In this document: positions 53,238 through 62,800 of the stretch, in pieces
How positions within the stretch are numbered: the stretch's first letter is position 1
How the letters are laid out: each line of letters begins with the position of its first letter
Source: Chloroflexi bacterium bin125
Lineage (GTDB): Bacteria; Chloroflexota; Dehalococcoidia; Bin125
Reading direction: 5' to 3'
DNA length: 64,000 nucleotides
NCBI GenBank assembly: GCA_002239025.1
Contig: MPNM01000011.1
Coordinates: 40,023-104,022, forward strand
The notes under the pieces: model-generated
The model's database searches: none
Told to the model about the DNA's origin: nothing
What the model saw: only the letters and a program-made list of their open reading frames with translations
Program-made: the position numbers and the translations under genes

Positions 53238-54278
53238 ATGACAAACACTGAGGGCGGTTCAAACCCGACAGTTTGGCTAGTAGCGCACGGTTCCGACGGT
53301 GAGTACGAAAGCGCGGCATTGGACCTAGGCATTGTGTTACTAGGATTCCAAGATGTACCGGACTTGACAGGTTTAGACGAAGACAAGATTGGCAGCTTAG
53401 TCTCAACGCTTCCGTCCATCGAATCAAAGTCGCGCCCAAACGTTGTGGGCCAGATGCGAGACTTTGCAGTTCGGATGAAGCCTGGGGACTTCGTTGCCTC
53501 ACCGCTCAAGAATCAGCCAGGACAGATCGCCCTTGGTCGGATTGTCGGTGATTACCAGTTCCTGGCGCTTGATGGCGCGGGGCGCCATACACGCAGCACT
53601 GAGTGGTCCAGCGAGACTATTCCGCGGTCAGCTTACGGTCCGGGGGCATTTCATTACCTCGTCACGAAGAGGACGATAAGCCGAATCGTCAACGAAGAAG
53701 TAGCGGCCAAGGTACGGGACAGCATCCAAGGTCACCCGGTTCCGATTGCTGTGTCTGAAAAGGAAGAGTCTTCTGAAGAGGCATCGCCGCTGTCGGTCGA
53801 AGAGTTGGCGCGCGATCAGATTTCGCGACGAATCAGGGAGCGATTTCCAGCCGAGAAGCTGGAGCACCTTGTTGCTGCACTCCTCGAAGCGCAAGGGTTT
53901 GTGGTCGATGAATCTGTACCTGGAAAGGATCAAGGCGTTGACGTGCTCGCTGGTCATGGCCCACTCGGATTCGATCCTCCTCGGATTTGCGTACAGGTGA
54001 AGCACACTTCATCACGAGTAGGGCAACCTGACGTGCAACAGCTGCACGGCGCCATGCAGCAGTTCGATGCAGACCAAGGGCTGTTCGTAAGCTGGAGCGA
54101 CTACACCGATGATGCCAAGAGGATGGCGCGGCTCAGCTTCTTTTCCATGCGTCTCTGGAACGCAAACGACCTATTGGAAGCGATCTACCAGCGTTACAAC
54201 GAGCTACCTGAGGACATCCGAGCAGAGATCCCGCTCAAGCAGGTGTGGACGCTTGTGGCTGAGCCAAGCGAAAGTTAA
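53238..54278 (+). CDS. Mrr-like restriction endonuclease domain protein
   Basis: LEHLVAALLEAQGFVVDESVPGKDQGVDVLAGHGPLGFDPPRICVQVKHTSSRVGQPDVQQLHGAMQQFDADQGLFVSWSDYTDDAKRMA (E..D..QxK pattern). Confidence 0.85.
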   Translation: MTNTEGGSNPTVWLVAHGSDGEYESAALDLGIVLLGFQDVPDLTGLDEDKIGSLVSTLPSIESKSRPNVVGQMRDFAVRMKPGDFVASPLKNQPGQIALGRIVGDYQFLALDGAGRHTRSTEWSSETIPRSAYGPGAFHYLVTKRTISRIVNEEVAAKVRDSIQGHPVPIAVSEKEESSEEASPLSVEELARDQISRRIRERFPAEKLEHLVAALLEAQGFVVDESVPGKDQGVDVLAGHGPLGFDPPRICVQVKHTSSRVGQPDVQQLHGAMQQFDADQGLFVSWSDYTDDAKRMARLSFFSMRLWNANDLLEAIYQRYNELPEDIRAEIPLKQVWTLVAEPSES

Positions 54279-54313
54279 GGCGTGCGGCTGATTCAGTCTG
54301 AAGTGAGCGTTCG

Positions 54314-55726
54314 CTACTGCCACACCGCCTCATGCGAGCCGGGCTTCACTGTTCGGCCCCACTTGGGGGTGATGTCGCTGAAGTGGATGGGGAAGCTGAG
54401 GCGGGTCAGGGTTCCGTAGTCGGAGTCGACATCTTCGCTGTACTTGTCGGCTAGTCGGTAGCCCTCGTCGGGGTCGGCGTCTTCGATGCTGTGTGGGGTT
54501 CCCAGGCGGAGGAACCAGGCGGCGGTTTGGCCGAGGGCGACCTTGACGTGCCAGCTTCCTCCCTCGATTGAACGGCGGCGAAGGGCTTCGAGGGCTCCGT
54601 AGGCTCCCCAGTAGCCGGTGCCGTAGTCGTTGAGCGCGATGGCTGGTCCGGTGCCCATCATGTTGGTCAGGTCCTTTTGTTGGACGTGGTGGATGCCGGT
54701 CGCGGCCTGGACATTGCCGTCGAAGCCTCGCTTTTCCTGCCAGGGTCCGAACTGCCCGTAGGCGTTCTCTGAGATGTAGATAATCCCCGGTCGGCGCTCG
54801 GCCAACGCTTCCGGACTGAGGCCGCGGCGAGCCAACGACCTGGCGCGATAGGACTGGCTGAAGATGTCGGCTTCATCGATCAGATTCCATATCGTGTCCT
54901 TGCCTTCGTCGGTATCGAAGTCGACGTGTGCGCGTCGCTTGCCGTGTCCGGTGTCGGCCTGGGCGGCTTGCATGTCGGCGACGCCGGGCGCGCCGATGTG
55001 CAGGGCGTCTGCGCCGAGCGCGGCGAGGGTGCGTGAGATTGTTGGTCCGGCGAGCACTTTGGTGTTGTCGATCACGCGGACGCCGTTGAGCGGCAGGTCG
55101 CCGCCGGGAATTGGTTTGGCCGGGGCATCGCCAATGCGCTCGATGATCACAGCAGGCGAATCGGCTAGCAGCTTGCCCTGTGGGTGGGCGAGCCATTCCT
55201 CGGGCGACTTAACGACCACGCCGGGTAGCTGCGCGTCAATCAACTTGGCCTCAAGATCTGCGGAGTCGCGGGAGGCGACGTGTTCCGTGACGTTGCCGTA
55301 CGTACAGCCGAGGACCTCGAAGGTGCGCTCGACGATGTGCGGGAAGCCGCCGAGCAGATAGAGATAGCGGCCGTCGCGAGTGGGGAAAATGCCCTGTCCG
55401 GGGGCGAGTGAGTCGGGCATGGACTCGAGCGCGTTGACGCCATTGACCTTGAGCACCCACATCGAGGAGATACCGACGGCGGCCTGTCCCATGTGAATCT
55501 GCGCGGTCTGTCGTTGGCCGGTCTGTTTGTGACGGATGTCATCGACGACGCCGGCGATGTTGCCGAGGAGGGTCGAGACTCCTGAAGCGAGACGGAGCGG
55601 GGATGGGTAGATCGGGTCGCCGTCGCCGACGAATTGGATGTCGGATTGGCTCGGGGTGATGCCGGCGGCGTGGCTGATGGCGTTGAAGTCGTCTCGGTCG
55701 AGGGTCATCGGTTGCACTTCCTGCAT
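54314..55726 (-). CDS. CaiB/BaiF CoA-transferase family III protein (long form)
   Basis: LPLNGVRVIDNTKVLAGPTISRTLAALGADALHIGAPG; KRRAHVDFDTDEGKDTIWNLI; FGPWQEKRGFDGNVQAATG. Confidence 0.88.
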   Translation of the reverse strand: MQEVQPMTLDRDDFNAISHAAGITPSQSDIQFVGDGDPIYPSPLRLASGVSTLLGNIAGVVDDIRHKQTGQRQTAQIHMGQAAVGISSMWVLKVNGVNALESMPDSLAPGQGIFPTRDGRYLYLLGGFPHIVERTFEVLGCTYGNVTEHVASRDSADLEAKLIDAQLPGVVVKSPEEWLAHPQGKLLADSPAVIIERIGDAPAKPIPGGDLPLNGVRVIDNTKVLAGPTISRTLAALGADALHIGAPGVADMQAAQADTGHGKRRAHVDFDTDEGKDTIWNLIDEADIFSQSYRARSLARRGLSPEALAERRPGIIYISENAYGQFGPWQEKRGFDGNVQAATGIHHVQQKDLTNMMGTGPAIALNDYGTGYWGAYGALEALRRRSIEGGSWHVKVALGQTAAWFLRLGTPHSIEDADPDEGYRLADKYSEDVDSDYGTLTRLSFPIHFSDITPKWGRTVKPGSHEAVWQ

Positions 55727-55900
55727 GAGCGGGTGGATGGTGGCTCTCGGCGGTCAGGCTAAGGGTTACTGGAGTTGTTGGTTTCTTTCGACTCTTCCTG
55801 GTTGGGAGACTTCAGTTCGACCTGAATCCCTTGGCTTTCGGAGATTGACGCATCATCGCTCAACCGTCTCTTCCTGGGATGGTGTCCCGAAGGTCAACAT

Positions 55901-56085
55901 TCCCAGTTCACGCCTTACGGAGACCTTTGAAAAAATTCCTCTTCTCCCCCCTTGCGGGGGAGATGCCGGAGGCAGAGGGGGGTCCGCTTTTCGGGAGCCC
56001 TATCTGGTCATCATCCGCCGACCCCCCCTCTGTCACTCCGTGACATCTCTCCCCGCAAGGGGGGGAGAGGGGATTCGGGAGTTTC
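55901..56085. repeat. Modular palindromic (MITE-like) repeat, copy R6
   Basis: TCCCAGTTCACGCCTTACGGAGACCTTTGAAAAAATTCC left end + shared core with GCCCTATCTGGTCATCATCCGCCGA centre. Confidence 0.85.
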
Positions 56086-56177
56086 CTTCCGTCTCACCTT
56101 CTTGTCGCGCTAGCCCCCATGAATTGCAGCCGGGGCCGGGGTATCTCGCCAAAGTCACCACGGTTGTTGGGCGAGCG

Positions 56178-56212
56178 TCAAGATTGCCGCGTCGGAGCGC
56201 GGCAATGACGGA
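56178..56212. repeat. Palindrome ATTGCCGCG-TCGGAG-CGCGGCAATGACGG
   Basis: Perfect 9-bp inverted repeat, 6-nt loop. Confidence 0.75.
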
Positions 56213-56316
56213 AATGGTTGTAGTGGGTCAGGCTGAGCGAAGAAGTGGAATGCCTGATGCGAGGAAGCGTTGGGGCATATTCTGGTGCTCCGACCAGATG
56301 GATGGATGTCGGCGCG

Positions 56317-57561
56317 ATGCATATGCAGGTTCAGGAGTCGGAAGGTGACGCACTTTGGCGTTTGGCTGACCGTCGGGGGCTTTCTCGTCGCCGGTTCCTG
56401 TCGTTGTTGCTGGCTGGTGGGACGGCTGCCGTGCTGGCTGCTTGCGGCGATGAGATTCCGGCTGTAGGCGACGGCTTGCGTGATCAAACGGAGGTGGGTG
56501 AGATGAAGACCGTGTTCAAAGATCCCACGCCGTTTATCCGGCAAGGGCGGTCGGGACTTGAGGCTCGACTTGAATTGATGCCTGGTCTGATCACGCCGTC
56601 TGAGCTGTTCTTTGTCAGGAACAACTCGAACAGCGTGGATCTGTCGATTGATGACTGGTCGCTGACGATCGAAGGCGACGCGGTCGAGCGGTCGCTGCGA
56701 TTGAGCTATGAAGAGATCATGGAGCTTCCTGGTCGAGCGATGGTCTCGTATCTCGAATGTGCCGGCAACCAACGGGTCATGTTTGATCGTTTGCAGGGGC
56801 GTCCCGCTCCCGGAGAGCAGTGGGGTCGCGGTGCAATCAGCAACGGTGAGTGGCAGGGTGTGTCGTTGGCGGATGTGCTGACCTTGGCTGGGCTATCGGA
56901 CGGCGCGCAGAGTGTGCTGCTGGTTGGGCTGGATCGAGAGTCGCCGGAGCGCGGATTTCGTCGCGTGTTGCCCATCGAACGGGCGATGCACCCCGACACG
57001 CTGCTCGCCTACGGGCTGAATGGCAAGCCGCTGCCGAAAGATCACGGATTCCCGCTTCGGGCGATTGTGCCTGGCTGGGTCGGTAGTTCGCAGATCAAGT
57101 GGTTGGGGCGTATCGAGGTGTCGTCGGGGCAGCTGTGGACTAGGAACAACACGACATCCTACGTCTTGCTGGGCGACGACTACGAGTCGGAGGGCGAAGC
57201 GGCTGGAAGGGTGATCACTCAGCAGTCAATCAAGAGCGCGCTGGCGCTGCCCTGGCCGGCTGAGATTGAGGCGGGTCAACACAATCTGATTGGATTTGCT
57301 CACTCTCCACATGGTGAGATTGCAAAGGTGGAGTGGAGCGAGGACGGCGGGGTGGTATGGCACGAGGCAATGGTTGGGCCATCGCAGGATCGATACTCGT
57401 GGGCAGCATTTGACTTTGATTGGGACGCGCCTTCTGGCGAGCACACGGTGATGACGCGTGCGACGGATGTTCATGGGAATACGCAGCCGGATCGGGTGCC
57501 GTTCAATCAGAAGGGGTACCTGTTTAATCAACCGCTGCCTCATCCAATTCTTGTTGGCTGA
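56317..57561 (+). CDS. Tat-exported molybdopterin-dependent oxidoreductase (sulfite-oxidase/YedY-like)
   Basis: RRGLSRRRFLSLLLAGGTAAVLAACGDE leader; VSYLECAGNQRVMF; LLAYGLNGKPLPKDHGFPLRAIVPGWVGSSQIKWLGRIEV; IGFAHSPHGEIAKVEWSEDGGVVW. Confidence 0.93.
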   Translation: MHMQVQESEGDALWRLADRRGLSRRRFLSLLLAGGTAAVLAACGDEIPAVGDGLRDQTEVGEMKTVFKDPTPFIRQGRSGLEARLELMPGLITPSELFFVRNNSNSVDLSIDDWSLTIEGDAVERSLRLSYEEIMELPGRAMVSYLECAGNQRVMFDRLQGRPAPGEQWGRGAISNGEWQGVSLADVLTLAGLSDGAQSVLLVGLDRESPERGFRRVLPIERAMHPDTLLAYGLNGKPLPKDHGFPLRAIVPGWVGSSQIKWLGRIEVSSGQLWTRNNTTSYVLLGDDYESEGEAAGRVITQQSIKSALALPWPAEIEAGQHNLIGFAHSPHGEIAKVEWSEDGGVVWHEAMVGPSQDRYSWAAFDFDWDAPSGEHTVMTRATDVHGNTQPDRVPFNQKGYLFNQPLPHPILVG

Positions 57562-57627
57562 TTGGGTTCTGTCCCTAGGCAAGCTGGAAATGTCGCGCTA
57601 GGACGGAGGGGGTCCGGGCACGCGACT

Positions 57628-57735
57628 GGCGGTTGTGAGGGGACCCCCCTCTGCCCCCGGGTCAAGCCCGGGGCAGGCTTTCGGCATCTCCCCCCGCGTA
57701 GCAGGGGGAGAGCGAAACTGGGGATCACGCTCTGG
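57628..57735. repeat. Modular palindromic repeat with CCCCGGGTCAAGCCCGGGG insert
   Basis: ACCCCCCTCTGCCCCCGGGTCAAGCCCGGGGCAGGCTTTCGGCATCTCCCCCCGCGTAGCAGGGGGAGAG. Confidence 0.8.
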
Positions 57736-57829
57736 ACTCCGCGAGGGAGAGCGGAAGACGAACGCGGCCAGCGGTGTCTGTGGCGCTGCACTACCCTGAC
57801 GCGAACTGTGATTTCTGGGAGGGACTGCC

Positions 57830-58924
57830 ATGCGTGCTGCCGTACTTGAAGCTCCGAACACTCCGTTGACGATCAAGGATCTGGTCCAGGACGAGCCGCA
57901 ATACGGCGAGGTGCGAGTGAGGATGGGTGCGGCGGGAATCTGCGCCTCGGACCATCACATCATGGATGGCACTGCGGCGTTTCCGTTGCCGTCGGTGCTG
58001 GGACATGAGGGCGCAGGCACGATCGAGGAAGTCGGACCGGGCGTGACGAGTCTGAAGCCCGGCGACCGCTGCATCCTTTCGTTCGTGACCCCTTGTGGTC
58101 AGTGCCCGACCTGTCGTCGCGGTGAGCCGCAACTGTGCGACCTGCATCAGGCCACGGGATCGCGGTTGCTCGACGGTACGGTGCGTCTGCACGACGACGC
58201 CGGGCGCGAGATCTTCCAGATGGGCAAGCTCGGTGTCTTTGGCGAGCATGTCGTCACGGCGCAGCAGGCCTGCTTCCCCATTCCCGATGCGGTGCCAATG
58301 GAAGTGGCGGCGCTGATTGGCTGCTCGGTGACGACCGGTGTGGGCGCGGTGATCAACCAGCCGACAGCGCGTGCCGGGATGACGGTCGCCGTGATTGGGG
58401 CCGGCGGGGTCGGTCTGAACGCGATCCAGGGCGCGAAGATGCTCAACGCGAGCAAGATCATCGCGGTCGATATCCATGACCACAAGCTTGAGTTCGCCCG
58501 GAAGTTTGGCGCGACTGACACGGTCAACGCAAACAACGTCAATGCCGCGGCGGCAGTCGTGGAGCTTTCAAACGGCGGCGTTGATTTCGCCTTCGACACG
58601 TTCGGCTCGGATGTGACGGCGAACCAGGTGTTTGCGTCGTTGGGCAAGGGCGGCACGGGCGTGATCGTCGGTCTGGCGCCGACTGAGTCTGTGGGGTCGT
58701 TCGACCTTGTGGACATGGTGCGCAAGCAGAAGACGATGGTCGGCTCGTACTACGGTTCGGCCTCGCCGCATCGGACGTTCGAGACGCTGGTCGACGCCTA
58801 CGTCAACGGCCGGATCGAGGTCGATCACATCGTCCAGCGCAAGTACCCACTGGACGAGATCAACGAGGCATTCGAGGCCCTCGAGCGAGGCGAAGATGGC
58901 CGCGGCGTGATTGTCTACGATTGA
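57830..58924 (+). CDS. Zn-dependent alcohol dehydrogenase (medium-chain)
   Basis: GICASDHHIMDGTAAFPLPSVLGHEGAGTIEEVGPGVTSLKPGDRCILSFVTPCGQCPTCRRGEPQLC; VAVIGAGGVGLNAIQGAKMLNASKIIAVD. Confidence 0.95.
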   Translation: MRAAVLEAPNTPLTIKDLVQDEPQYGEVRVRMGAAGICASDHHIMDGTAAFPLPSVLGHEGAGTIEEVGPGVTSLKPGDRCILSFVTPCGQCPTCRRGEPQLCDLHQATGSRLLDGTVRLHDDAGREIFQMGKLGVFGEHVVTAQQACFPIPDAVPMEVAALIGCSVTTGVGAVINQPTARAGMTVAVIGAGGVGLNAIQGAKMLNASKIIAVDIHDHKLEFARKFGATDTVNANNVNAAAAVVELSNGGVDFAFDTFGSDVTANQVFASLGKGGTGVIVGLAPTESVGSFDLVDMVRKQKTMVGSYYGSASPHRTFETLVDAYVNGRIEVDHIVQRKYPLDEINEAFEALERGEDGRGVIVYD

Positions 58925-58943
58925 TAACTGTAGGAGAGAGTGA

Positions 58944-59549
58944 TTGGCTGAGATCGTGAGCATTCTACGGGTCACGGATGTCAAGCCTCTTGACGGACAA
59001 CGAATTTGGTTGCGCTTCGAAGATGGGTGCGCCGGCGAAGTTGATCTCGCCGCGGGCAACTTTCTGGATGATCAACCGGAACTTCTAGACCTACTCAAAG
59101 ACCGTAAGTTCTTTGAGCAGATTGCTTGGCGCGAAGACTCCTATCTCGGTTGGAGTTCGCAACACTGGGTGGAGGGCATTGAGCTGTACGCCTTCCTCAA
59201 CGGTCGCACTCTGAGAGAACAACTGGGCCTGCTCGATGCTGAGCGCGACCCATTGGACCGCCCCCTTCGTTTGGTCGAGGTGGAGGCATTGAGTGACTAT
59301 CGACTGCGCCTGCAATACTCAAACGGAGTGAGTGGGGTCGTTGACATGTCTCACCTCGTCGGCAGCGGAGTGTTTGAACTCTGGAATGATCCCGCAGAGT
59401 TCGAGAAGGTGCGGATAGGCAAGTTCGGTGACTATCTGTACTGGAACGAACAGATAGACTCGTGCGCGCTGCACTTGTACGAGCGAATCACCGGAGTTGA
59501 CGCTCACGGGTTCGGCACTTCAGACCCAGTAGCGATGAGCGCCGACTAG
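58944..59549 (+). CDS. Two-domain DUF2442-like protein
   Basis: ILRVTDVKPLDGQRIWLRFEDGCAGEVDL... and LVEVEALSDYRLRLQYSNGVSGVVDMSHL...FEKVRIGKFGDYLYWNEQIDSCALHLYERITG: two tandem copies. Confidence 0.75.
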   Translation: MAEIVSILRVTDVKPLDGQRIWLRFEDGCAGEVDLAAGNFLDDQPELLDLLKDRKFFEQIAWREDSYLGWSSQHWVEGIELYAFLNGRTLREQLGLLDAERDPLDRPLRLVEVEALSDYRLRLQYSNGVSGVVDMSHLVGSGVFELWNDPAEFEKVRIGKFGDYLYWNEQIDSCALHLYERITGVDAHGFGTSDPVAMSAD

Positions 59550-59552
59550 CAG

Positions 59553-59810
59553 GTGCCGGAGATCTGCCGCTTCGATGGGATTGTGATCTCAATGATCTAC
59601 GACGATCACAACTGGCCTCATGTTCATGTTCGATTTGCCGGAGATGAAGCGTCATACGACCTCAGGAAGATGGCGATTACGGACGGTGGCCTGCCTAGCG
59701 CCAAGCAGAAGGACTTCCTGGCCTGGGCTCGGCTCAGGGAGAGAGAATTGCTCGAGGCATGGTCGCGCGCGGAACGGCACCTCCCAATCGGCAGGATCGC
59801 ACGCCCCTGA
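59553..59810 (+). CDS. DUF4160 protein
   Basis: PEICRFDGIVISMIYDDHNWPHVHVRFAGDEASYDL; GTG start 3 nt after 58944..59549. Confidence 0.85.
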   Translation: MPEICRFDGIVISMIYDDHNWPHVHVRFAGDEASYDLRKMAITDGGLPSAKQKDFLAWARLRERELLEAWSRAERHLPIGRIARP

Positions 59811-59821
59811 GACCGAGAGCC

Positions 59822-60916
59822 TTACTCAAGCGTCGCGATGTGCTGGGACTTGATCAGATCCCAGTCGATCTCGAAGCCGAGGCCTGGGTTGGTTGGGGCG
59901 GAAACCATGCCGCCCGACATGTCGATGTCCTCGACGAGGCCGTAGACGAAGCCTCCGGTGCTGGGGAAGTACTCGTAGAACTCGCAGTTTGGCACGGCCA
60001 TGATCACGTGCAGGTTGGCGACGTTGTTGAGGCTGTTGCCACCGTGGTGGATCTCGCATTTCATCTGGAAGCCCTCAGCCAGGTGGCAGAGGCGGACGAG
60101 CGGCGTGATCCCCCCGGTCACAGCGACGTCGCCGCGCAGGATGTCGGTCGCGTACTGCGTGATCCACTGGGTCATGCCGTAGTAGCGGCCGGGCGCGTAC
60201 TCGGTTGACATGATCGGGATGTCGAGCTTCTGGTGCAGCTTGACGTAGTTGTAGATGTCTTCCTCGACCAGCGGATCCTCGTACCAGTAGTAGTTGAGCT
60301 CCTCGATCGCACGGCCGACGCGCATGGCGTCTTCGTATTGATAGCTCCACATGCTGTCGAGCATCAGGATCATGTCGTCGCCGACGGCCTCGCGAACCGC
60401 TCTGCAGATTTCGATGTCTGGCTTGGCGACGCCGTGCGGGTGGATCTTGTGCGCGATCCAGCCGTCGTTCTGGAACTGGAGCGCTTCCTCGGCGTATTCC
60501 TCGGGGGTTTCCCACCAGGCGGTCGAGGAGTAGACCGGGACCTCGTCCTTGCACGTGCCGAGCAGGCGGTGGATGGGCTGGTTGGCGATTTTGCCATTGA
60601 TGTCCCACAGGGCGATGTCGATCGCTCCGATGGCGGCGGTCGAGACGGCTCGGTTTTGCTTGTAGAGGTCGTGCCAGATGCGGCCGATGTCCTGCGCGTT
60701 CTTGCCGATCACGCGCGGCTTGAGCACGTCGATCAGGACCTGCGCGTGATGCTGCGGCCTTGAGAGAAAGGCGTTGCCGGTGACGCCGACGTCGGTCTCG
60801 ACGCTGACGACGGAGAGCTGGTTGGCTCCGCCGAAGCGCATGCCGGAACCGACACGCCAGTTGGGGGTTTCCCAGTTGAAGACTTCGACTTTGACGTCGG
60901 TGATGGTGATGGTCAT
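59822..60916 (-). CDS. Mandelate racemase/muconate lactonizing enzyme (enolase superfamily)
   Basis: DIGRIWHDLYKQNRAVSTAAIGAIDIALWDINGKIANQPIHRLLG; WIAHKIHPHG; ILMLDSMWSY; YWYEDPLVEED; MSTEYAPG. Confidence 0.93.
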   Translation of the reverse strand: MTITITDVKVEVFNWETPNWRVGSGMRFGGANQLSVVSVETDVGVTGNAFLSRPQHHAQVLIDVLKPRVIGKNAQDIGRIWHDLYKQNRAVSTAAIGAIDIALWDINGKIANQPIHRLLGTCKDEVPVYSSTAWWETPEEYAEEALQFQNDGWIAHKIHPHGVAKPDIEICRAVREAVGDDMILMLDSMWSYQYEDAMRVGRAIEELNYYWYEDPLVEEDIYNYVKLHQKLDIPIMSTEYAPGRYYGMTQWITQYATDILRGDVAVTGGITPLVRLCHLAEGFQMKCEIHHGGNSLNNVANLHVIMAVPNCEFYEYFPSTGGFVYGLVEDIDMSGGMVSAPTNPGLGFEIDWDLIKSQHIATLE

Positions 60917-60924
60917 GGGATTCC

Positions 60925-61737
60925 CTATCGACCCTGGAACTGCGCTGCGCGCTTCTCGAGGAAGCTGTCGATTCCCTCTTGCCGATCCTCGGAGGCTCCG
61001 GTCACTCCGAGGCCCCAGGCTTCTCTCTCGACCTGCATGTCGAAGCTCGGCGCCTGGTTGTTGACGAGGCGCTTGGTCAGCTCGATGGCCAGCGACGGAC
61101 CTCGGGCGATCTTCTCGGCCAGGGCGATGGCTTCTTCGACGAGCGTCTCGGGGTCCAGGGTTCGGTTGGTCAGACCGTAGCGCTCGGCGTCGGCGGCGTT
61201 GAGCGGTTCTCCCGTGTACATCAGCTCGAGCGCTCGGCCTTTGCCCAGCATTTGCGGCAGGTAGAAGGTGCTGCCCGTGTCGGGGACGATGGCGCGGTGG
61301 ACGAAGGCGCTGATGAATCGCGCGTTGGTCGAGGCCAGGCGGATGTCGCAGGCCAGCGCCAACGACATACCCGCTCCGGCGGCGGCGCCATTGACGGCCG
61401 CGACGATCGGCTTCGGATAGTCATTGAGCGTCGAGAACAGCACGCCGTAATGGCCGATCGGCGCTTCCTTGTGTCGGCGATAGCCGGTCGCTTCGTCGAG
61501 CTCCTGCGTGAGCTGGCGCGCGGCCTCGCCGCCGGAGACGTCTGCGCCGGCGCAAAAGCCTCGACCGGCGCCGGTCACGACCATCGCCTTGACCGAGTCG
61601 TCGTGGCGGGTCGATTCGAGCACATCCAGCAGCTCATGCACGAGACGCGGGCCCATCGCGTTCATCTTCTCGGGTCGGTTGAGCGTGACGATGGCGACGT
61701 TGTTCAGATGTTCGAGGGTGAGGTCCTGGTAGGTCAT
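60925..61737 (-). CDS. Enoyl-CoA hydratase/isomerase family protein
   Basis: VAIVTLNRPEKMNAMGPRLVHELLDVLE; VVTGAGRGFCAGADVSGGEA; PIVAAVNGAAAGAGMSLALACDIRLAS; start trimmed to MTYQDLTLE. Confidence 0.96.
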   Translation of the reverse strand: MTYQDLTLEHLNNVAIVTLNRPEKMNAMGPRLVHELLDVLESTRHDDSVKAMVVTGAGRGFCAGADVSGGEAARQLTQELDEATGYRRHKEAPIGHYGVLFSTLNDYPKPIVAAVNGAAAGAGMSLALACDIRLASTNARFISAFVHRAIVPDTGSTFYLPQMLGKGRALELMYTGEPLNAADAERYGLTNRTLDPETLVEEAIALAEKIARGPSLAIELTKRLVNNQAPSFDMQVEREAWGLGVTGASEDRQEGIDSFLEKRAAQFQGR

Positions 61738-61835
61738 GGCGGGTAATGCCCTTCGGTGTTGCTTCACAGCGGTGTTGCATCACATTATTGCTGGTCGGAT
61801 CAAGAGGTCTCGTTTTGGGAGCGCTGTACCTGATC

Positions 61836-61962
61836 AAGAGCTCCCCCTTTGGGGGAGCTGCCGAAGGCTGAGGGGGCTCCCTGTCTGAAGGGTTGACTGA
61901 CGACAATGGCGCCGCGGGCCCCCTCCGCCCCTTCGGGGCACCTCCCCCAAGGGGGGAGGTCT
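61836..61962. repeat. Modular palindromic repeat, variant arms
   Basis: CTCCCCCTTTGGGGGAGCTGCCGAAGGCTGAGGGGG ... CCCCCTCCGCCCCTTCGGGGCACCTCCCCCAAGGGGGGAGG. Confidence 0.8.
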
Positions 61963-61974
61963 TTGGGAATCCGA

Positions 61975-62754
61975 TCACACCTTGTAGCCACCATCCACCG
62001 AGATCACCTGACCCGTAATCCCGTGCGACTCCGGCGCGGCCAGCAGCGCCGCCATCGGACCCAACTCCTCCGGCTCCAACACACGATTCTGCAGATTCTC
62101 CGACGCCCGCCAGGCGTGGGCTTCCTCGGCGGTGATTCCGGCGGCTTTGCCCATGGCTTCCCAATCGACGAGCGCCGTATTCGTCCAGCCTGGACACAGA
62201 CAGTTGACGGTGATTCCGTGCGCCGCGACGTCGTGCGCGAGGGCTCGGGTGAAGCCGATGAGACCGTGCTTGGCCGCCGTGTACGCCAGCGCCCCGCCCG
62301 ACCGCTTGGCAAATCCCGATCCAATCGTCAAAATCCGGCCGTAGCCGGCTTCTCTCATGTGCGGCAGGGCTTCTCGCGTTGTCCAGTAGGCCGAGGTCAG
62401 GTTGAGGGCGAGATTCGCCTCGAAGACATCGTCGTCGTGCGTGAAGGGATTCTGCGATCCCCGCACCGGCGCGCCGCCGCCGACGTTGTTGACCAGGATG
62501 TCGCAACTGCCGAACTCGGCCATCGCCCGGCGGACCGGCTCCTTGGACTGATCGCGATCCAGCGCATCGGCGATCACGGCCAGTCCGCGTGTGCCGATCT
62601 GCTCGACCTCGGCGACGACCTCGTCGAGCTGCGCCTGGGTGCGCGAGGAGACGACGATGTTGGCGCCGTGACGCGCCAGTTCCAGCGCAATCGCCCGGCC
62701 GATGCCGCGTCCGCCACCGGTAACTATTGCGGTCTTGCCATCCAAACTGCCCAT
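61975..62754 (-). CDS. SDR-family oxidoreductase (FabG-like)
   Basis: MGSLDGKTAIVTGGGRGIGRAIALELARHGANIVVSSR; ILVNNVGGG; YTAAKHGLIGFTRALAHDVAAHGITVNCLCPGW. Confidence 0.96.
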   Translation of the reverse strand: MGSLDGKTAIVTGGGRGIGRAIALELARHGANIVVSSRTQAQLDEVVAEVEQIGTRGLAVIADALDRDQSKEPVRRAMAEFGSCDILVNNVGGGAPVRGSQNPFTHDDDVFEANLALNLTSAYWTTREALPHMREAGYGRILTIGSGFAKRSGGALAYTAAKHGLIGFTRALAHDVAAHGITVNCLCPGWTNTALVDWEAMGKAAGITAEEAHAWRASENLQNRVLEPEELGPMAALLAAPESHGITGQVISVDGGYKV

Positions 62755-62800
62755 AATCGATTCGCTTTCATCCACTAAGACTGGCGTGAGGGTAAGGGAT

